The notes under the pieces are model-generated. The model made no database searches, was not told the DNA's origin, and saw nothing but the letters and a program-made list of their open reading frames with translations. A stretch of 64,000 bases of DNA from Phalacrocorax aristotelis (lineage: Eukaryota > Chordata > Aves > Suliformes > Phalacrocoracidae): NCBI RefSeq assembly GCF_949628215.1, contig NC_134278.1:35482115-35546114 (forward strand), written 5' to 3'. The position numbers and the translations under genes were made by a program. This document shows positions 58,413 to 64,000 of this stretch, piece after piece. The first letter of the stretch is position 1; each line of letters starts with the position of its first letter.

Positions 58413-60479
58413 GTAAGTAACCATATGTGAAGAAGTTTAAAAAAATAACCAACCTAAAACCTGATAAGAAAACAACGCTTTTGCCTGTGGACCCTCAGGG
58501 CTAATGAGGTTCTTGCCTCAGGATACAGTTAGTTCAAGTGTATGGCGTTCCTCACACACCAGCCAGTGTGGATGGTCAGGTGCTGCTCTCCTAGCGAGTG
58601 AGAAGGTGCAGTTATTCCTGTCTTAGAACAGGAAATAATATGCTGCTGTTTGTGAACTTTTTAATGTAGGCTAAAGGTATATTGACCCACTATAGAGAAT
58701 ATTTTGAACTGTTTCAGCTAAGAGGACAAATTGGTAAGGAGGTCAAATATTCTTGTTGCTACTGTGTTTTCTTAAGAGAATTTGCAAGGCTCTCCTTCCC
58801 TGGGTATAAGAGGATTTGGATAAATCGGAGTTCCCTTGTTCATAGCATCAGAAACCGTTTCAGCCTGTGCTGAACTTGACTTATAACAGCAGTCACACAC
58901 ACATACTCTTCAAACTCTGGGGCTTTTTTTCCCCATTATGTTTCTATTTGTAGGTTATGTATTTTCATCTGAGCTATTTCCCCACTTGGCCTTCCTGAAC
59001 TGTATTTAGATGAAAGCTTTCAGAGCATCCAGATCCCTTCGATCTCATGCATTCATTTTTTGAATTCATCTTAACTTTCTCTCACTACTATCTTAAAGGA
59101 AGGTTTACAATTAAACGTGCTAGTTCCAACAAAGTTTATTCCAGCATAACACAATATGATTACTGCTTTGTAACGTCCCTGTGAGAAAGAGGATATTAGT
59201 TGAATAGTTCCTTATTATTATTTCTCATGGGAACTGTTTGATATTTCAGACTGCTGCCCACTTTTATTTGGACACATTGTCTCATTGTTGTCTATATATT
59301 ATTATGGGAAAGCAGATACTTCAGGGATTTGCCAGTCATCTAATTGTTGAGTCTCAGATTTCTCCAGAGCTAACAGTGGTTGAATGCCAGCAGTATCCAC
59401 CTGCTTAGCTTCTGACGATAACCAGGTCTTCTCTGTAGGTCTTTTTTACAAAGGAACTGAATATGGAAAATGTATTCTACAGCTTAGCTGAGGAAATAGA
59501 TGACATTTCTCTCTTTTGTGTCAGGAGTATTTCTTTCAATGTTATTCCTTGTTTTTCTTCATTGTTTTAGTCTTGTTTTAAAATCCTCTCCAAATTAACT
59601 GATTGCCATCTGGTTTGCCAGAGTTTTGTATCGTGTCGTATAAAACACTTCCAATTCCAAACATACGTTTCACGGGTACAGATAAATTACCAGGGATTTC
59701 AACTTTGTCACCTTGATCCAGATTCAACAAAAACTTATGGTTTGATTGCTTTTGAGCTGCAGCGCCTAACCCAGCATCCAGAAGTAGAAATCAAAACTCA
59801 TATGAGTTGGGTGCTGAGGCACCTTAACCAGTGTCTGTAAAGATATATTCTTAGGTTCTTGGAGACAGTCCTGTATCAAAAATGTCACAGCAGAATAATG
59901 TAAAGTGCTGAATCAATGTTAACTCATTCTGCTGTTTCAAATACACACACATACAAACGCAGTTAAGATCTTCCAACAATCTTTTTATATAAATCAGGTA
60001 TTATTGTCTGCATCATTTTAATATTTATTCAAATAAGGTATAATTTGTCTTTCTACAGTCAGTGTAAATTGAGAATAATCACAGTACCATTCCATATTTA
60101 CTCAAAGAGATGGCCTGTGTTGTCTGATCTAATCCAGAACAAATTTGTATTGTCGAGAGAACATGAAGCCATGGATTTAGACATTGATAGTGGTGTAGTC
60201 TGGGAAGACTCCTGCATCTAGCCCACAAGACACATTAAGTACTCGGAAAATCTCATTCCTTTTCCTTGGACAATACAGCTTGGATCTATCCTACTTTAAG
60301 AAATAAATTAGGATAGAAAGGAATCTTGACCAGTTTCTCCAGACCTACTCTATAGTCAGTAGAGTAAGAGAGGCGGAAGACAAATCACATCTCAGGAGGA
60401 CTGAATCACCTTCTGGAGATACTCTCCTACCCCCCTAAATTGTAGAGAGATGACAAGGTGTATATATACCTTTAGCTCC
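58413..60479. other. Non-coding DNA, possible first intron
   Basis: If the donor at 58413 is real this is the start of an intron. I see no exon with recognisable protein, no RNA gene and no named repeat. Confidence 0.45.
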
Positions 60480-60539
60480 TGTCATAGTTCAGCCCCAGTC
60501 AGCAACTAAACACCACACAGCTGCTCGCTCACGCCCCCA
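60480..60539 (-). mobile_element. Stump of an ERVL-type LTR 3' end, minus strand
   Basis: On the minus strand it reads GGGGGCGTGAGCGAGCAGC, TGTGTGGTGTTTAGTTGC, TGACTGGGGCTGAACTATGACA. This parallels the last ~57 bp of the solo LTR at 45585-45642 (GGGGGAGTGAGCAAGCGGC ... CTAAACCACGACA). The element's terminal TG (plus-strand view) is at 60480-60481. Similarity ends abruptly at about 60539, so the remaining 400 bp of LTR are deleted or unrecognisable. It represents an independent, older insertion of a related family. Confidence 0.75.
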
Positions 60540-61389
60540 TGAATCCAGTGATTTCAGGCCCTGAAGTCTGACCCAGGTCTGTCTCTTTCGAGTTCCCATA
60601 TGCATAGCTCCTACTCTGGAAAATAATCACTTAAAATTGAAGAGTGTCCTTGTATTATTTTTTACAAAGTACCAACAATATTCCTCCCATAACTATTTAC
60701 CTTTCATGTTTTCTATATATGCAGGGAAATAGATAATTGGGAAACTAAAAACATGCCAAAAATTCACTTGCAGGCAGGATTTATGTTAATGCTGTTGTAA
60801 CATCATGTTGAGCTTACATGAAAATTTCTTCTAGTATTTATATACATACAGTACCTCTACAAACCACACTGATTTAACTTCCTTTGAAGACATATATATA
60901 ATTTTGTAAGTCCTTGTATACTTAACTCACCTATTAAACTGGTGTTCTATTTATGGAATAATACAGCACATTCTCTAGCAATATGTGGTCATGTAAAATA
61001 AGACCCTATCACACAGACACAGGAGGGGATGGAGTAAGGTTGCTATGGGAACCTTAGCTCTAAATGGTCTGGCTTTTGTTGGCTTAAAATCTCAAACATT
61101 GTGTTGCATTAATTATGTTTTTGTTGAGGTTCTTTGCACTGAGTATGAAATTTGTTGGATTGCCATTTCGGTCTTACATGTATGCATGCAACATTTTTAA
61201 AAACAAAATTACATGTGTTAGCTAATACAAGATGAGAAGAACGTGTTTTATTACTAAACTGAATTAAGGCACTGAAGAAAATATACTCAAGAAATAGGGT
61301 CAAGATTTTCTTTTTATTCACCCAGTTAAATATCAGCTATCACTGTCTTCAGTTACTGAATATGGATCATGGATCCTAACAAACTAATA
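60540..61389. other. AT-rich non-coding DNA, no gene recognised
   Basis: No feature supported. The sequence right after the LTR stump shows no second LTR piece. Confidence 0.5.
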
Positions 61390-61790
61390 TAGCAGAAGCA
61401 ACAGTGGGAGGGAGCCACAACAAAAGGTAGGAATGGGGTGGCAATTGTGGGAGAAAAGGGTTGAAGAAATCTCTATTGGAAGCATCGGAGGGATTTTGGT
61501 ACTGAGAGCGTAGGTGGAAAGAAGCTGAAAACAGAAACTGAATGAAAGGAAAGAGCCAGAGAGAAGTATTTTAGGGAAGACTGAAAGAAGGGAAGAACTT
61601 GAGCAATGACAGACAAGAAGTTGAAGGATTGCATTTAGTGCAGGAGTCACAGAGAGAAGTGAGGCAGAAGTGGATAAAGAGACTCTGAAAACAAGGTTGA
61701 GTCTGTCTGGGAAGGAGGAGAAGATGGTAGCTGACAGGTTGCTATTAAATAAACTGATGAGGACAGTAATAGAACTCAAAATACCCCCTC
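61390..61790 (+). other. Purine-biased stretch, about 400 bp
   Basis: The plus strand is dominated by A and G (words such as GGGAGGGAGCC, GAAAGAAGGGAAGAAC, GGGAAGGAGGAGAAGATGG). The minus strand therefore gives a long serine/leucine/phenylalanine-rich open frame (61384-61779) with no recognisable domain. Such strand asymmetry can mark a decayed retroposed element, transcribed DNA or chance. No tandem unit is present. Confidence 0.5.
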
Positions 61791-64000
61791 AAAATTATGA
61801 AAATATTGTTACTCAGATCCTATGAATTAGAAACCACAAAAACATTGTAACATAGTTTAATATAGATAACATATATAGTGTTCTAAGCCCTCTTCAAATC
61901 TGTTGTATGAAAGCAACAAAGTTTCATGCAATAAGAAAGGAAACTTTCTACAGCGTTGAATCTCGTCCCAATACATTTCAAGTGTCATTTGATGATTTTC
62001 CTCTTGGAAAACTACTTATGGGTAATGAATAAGATTTAATTTTCCTTTCTTTAAATTATATTATCTACTCCTAATAAGATTATATTTCATTTGCTGAATT
62101 TTCCATAGAACGATTCCAATCTTTATTCATCCTCATGGGTGGCAGAAAGTCTGGAATTTTTATGATGAAAACTGATACAGCACTTTAAAACTTTTCTATG
62201 CTGAAAAACAATACATTTAGTTTCTCTGCTACAAGGCAGCAACCAGGACAGACATTAATAATAGGTCAGCTCCACTTTAAATGTCCTCATATGGTAACCG
62301 CAATTTAAACAGTCTGCTAAAATTTCACATTGTTTTAGCAACCATAAATTCTCAAAGTACATATATCTTCAAACTGATGGAAAACTGATTAGTTTTCACA
62401 TCTTTGTTTAAAAATAAAGGAAGCAGTGCTTATGATCTAGGTAACTTTAATAGAAATTTACAGAATTTAATATATTAAAGTAAGCAAATTTAATCACAAG
62501 TTACAGGGTTTTCTCATAATATTAAAGGGAACATTATCTTTCTTCTGAGCACTAAACAGTCTGAGTAATATGCTTACATACGTTCACAATATGCTTACAA
62601 ACTGTTGTAGACCTCGTTCTCCCAGGAAAGACAAATTACTACCAAAGTGACTCTCAAGAATTTTTAGCAGAAAAAGCAGTGTAACATCAAAACCAGTCTA
62701 ATCCACTCCTCTAAAAATCTGCAGGCCAATCACATACCGGTTATGCTTGTAGTACTTAACATCTCCTTAGCTTTTGACAAAATCAACAGTGATACTAGTG
62801 ACATTTTTATTTGACATGAGTGTTATTATAGGGGCTCCAATGATTTCTGACAGGACTCAGAGTGGTTGTCTCCTAGCCTTTTGGCCTCCTACTTTTAACA
62901 GCTACATGGGACTACTTGAAGAACAAGGTGACCTGATGGTACCCATTAGGAATAATACGCCAGTGACAAACAGATCGATCTCATGCAGCTAATGATAAGG
63001 ATGATACACACCTGGAATGAATCAAAGACAGATACGTAATGACTGACACTGTCATTTATCAAAGAGCATAAAGACTTGGAGAATCTTTAAATATAAAACA
63101 AATGCTTGTAATAGGCCACTGTATAAACTGGGACAGCTTGTTAACAAATACTGCAGAACTCCCAGATCACTATGAGTTAGAACATCCCCTCCCACTGAGA
63201 TGTCCTTATACAGTATAACTGTGAGCACACGAGACAACTGTCATTTCTTTAGCCTTCCCTGTCTCAGGGTTCACATTGCTTACACTAATCAAAGTTCTCT
63301 GCAGACTCTATCAGGGCCAAGGCTCTACTCGATGAGTATTTCTTACCTTTTATTTCATAGGGATTATAGAGGGGCTAGTTTGGTTATCAATACAATTCTG
63401 GAGAAAACTTCATCTTGCCTTGAGCCTTCCAAACACACATTCCACCATTTGGCAATTACTATACGTATAACTGAGTATTTCAGGTGCTGTTAGGCTATAC
63501 CTCCATTAAAGAATGTAAATGACTTCTACAAAAACAGCAGTGGACACCCACATCCTTCTAACAGGGGAAGTAATGTCTCTGAATGAGATTCCTAATCTTG
63601 TGGAAAAGAGGAAAAAGACTGAGAACAGCAAAGAACTTTGGACTTCTACACAGATACGAAGGTCTTCTTACACACCTCAGGGACTTGTATCCCAGTCTCC
63701 TGAGAATCACTGGAGAACTCAGATATCACACTACACTTTTGTCCATCTTTATTGGAATAGTTGGCATGTAGGGTCAATAGGGAGAGAATGCAGGTTATAC
63801 TGACTCTAGTAGGACAGTAGCAACACTCCCGTGTGACTTCTTAAAACTGAACCAGGAAACAGGCTGAAAAATGCCCTCTCAGTGTTTCACTGACAGTCTG
63901 AGAGAGGCACTTGATTCTACAGAGGTTTATCCTAGCTATAATTCTGCTATTATTTTCACTGCCAGACCATGAGTGTTGTGAATACCTAACAGGTGGTAAG
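61791..64000. other. AT-rich non-coding DNA, no gene recognised
   Basis: No exon, RNA gene or named repeat supported up to the window end. The 94-codon plus frame at 63519-63803 has no recognisable motif. Confidence 0.5.

Noticed and set aside
57873..58424. Long minus-strand open frame of 183 codons, proline/alanine-rich
   Set aside because: It is the antisense of the G-rich CpG island. Composition alone explains the lack of stops, and no domain or plausible splice structure supports it.
61384..61779. 131-codon minus frame rich in Ser/Leu/Phe
   Set aside because: Explained by the purine bias of the plus strand; hydrophobicity is a by-product, not evidence of a membrane protein.

Overview
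The window looks like a low-gene-density, AT-rich stretch of a bird nuclear genome. The evidence is repeat content. Several 5'-truncated CR1 LINE copies end in the avian-type tail (a 'ggtcccttccaac' motif followed by ATTCT-type repeats). There is a TG...CA solo LTR of the avian ERVL kind with a perfect 5-bp target-site duplication, and there are short microsatellites. There are no operons, ribosome binding sites or long open frames, so the small ORFs scattered through the sequence are almost all chance frames or pieces of LINE. I cannot name the species or chromosome. No complete protein-coding gene could be recognised; most of the window should be read as intergenic or large-intron sequence.

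Layout. 1-10.3 kb is unique AT-rich DNA with a (TATC)n microsatellite (3083-3153), an unexplained GC-rich but CpG-poor block (4945-5242) and a very old CR1 relic (6366-6803). At 10293-10942 two 88-bp arms form a 93% identical inverted repeat around a 474-bp spacer. 11-38 kb is mostly featureless. It holds a tRNA-like SINE relic with an A-rich tail (18257-18442), a short CR1 tail (22690-22790), a perfect 13-bp-arm hairpin (26512-26539), a possible old unclassified repeat (26880-27150) and simple repeats.

38.4-47.6 kb is the repeat-dense core. It contains a minus-strand CR1 tail, a CR1 interrupted by a second CR1 and ending in a two-phase (ATTCA)8(ATTCT)10 tract, a minus-strand CR1 with a 119-codon open frame, the ERVL solo LTR (45169-45642), and a CR1 with broken reverse-transcriptase sequence (46511-47590).

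47.6-57.8 kb is again plain. At about 57885-58345 there is one CpG-rich, G-skewed block that looks like a real promoter for a plus-strand gene. It has a long ATG-free leader, a first ATG at 58358 and a consensus splice donor at 58413, suggesting a first exon whose downstream exons are not recognised in this window. Farther right, a 60-bp stump of an LTR 3' end lies in reverse orientation at 60480-60539, and 61390-61790 is strongly purine-biased.

The most promising items for follow-up are the promoter/first-exon candidate, the large inverted repeat, the tRNA-like retroelement relic and the GC-rich CpG-poor block. I found no convincing new enzymatic or defence system in the window.
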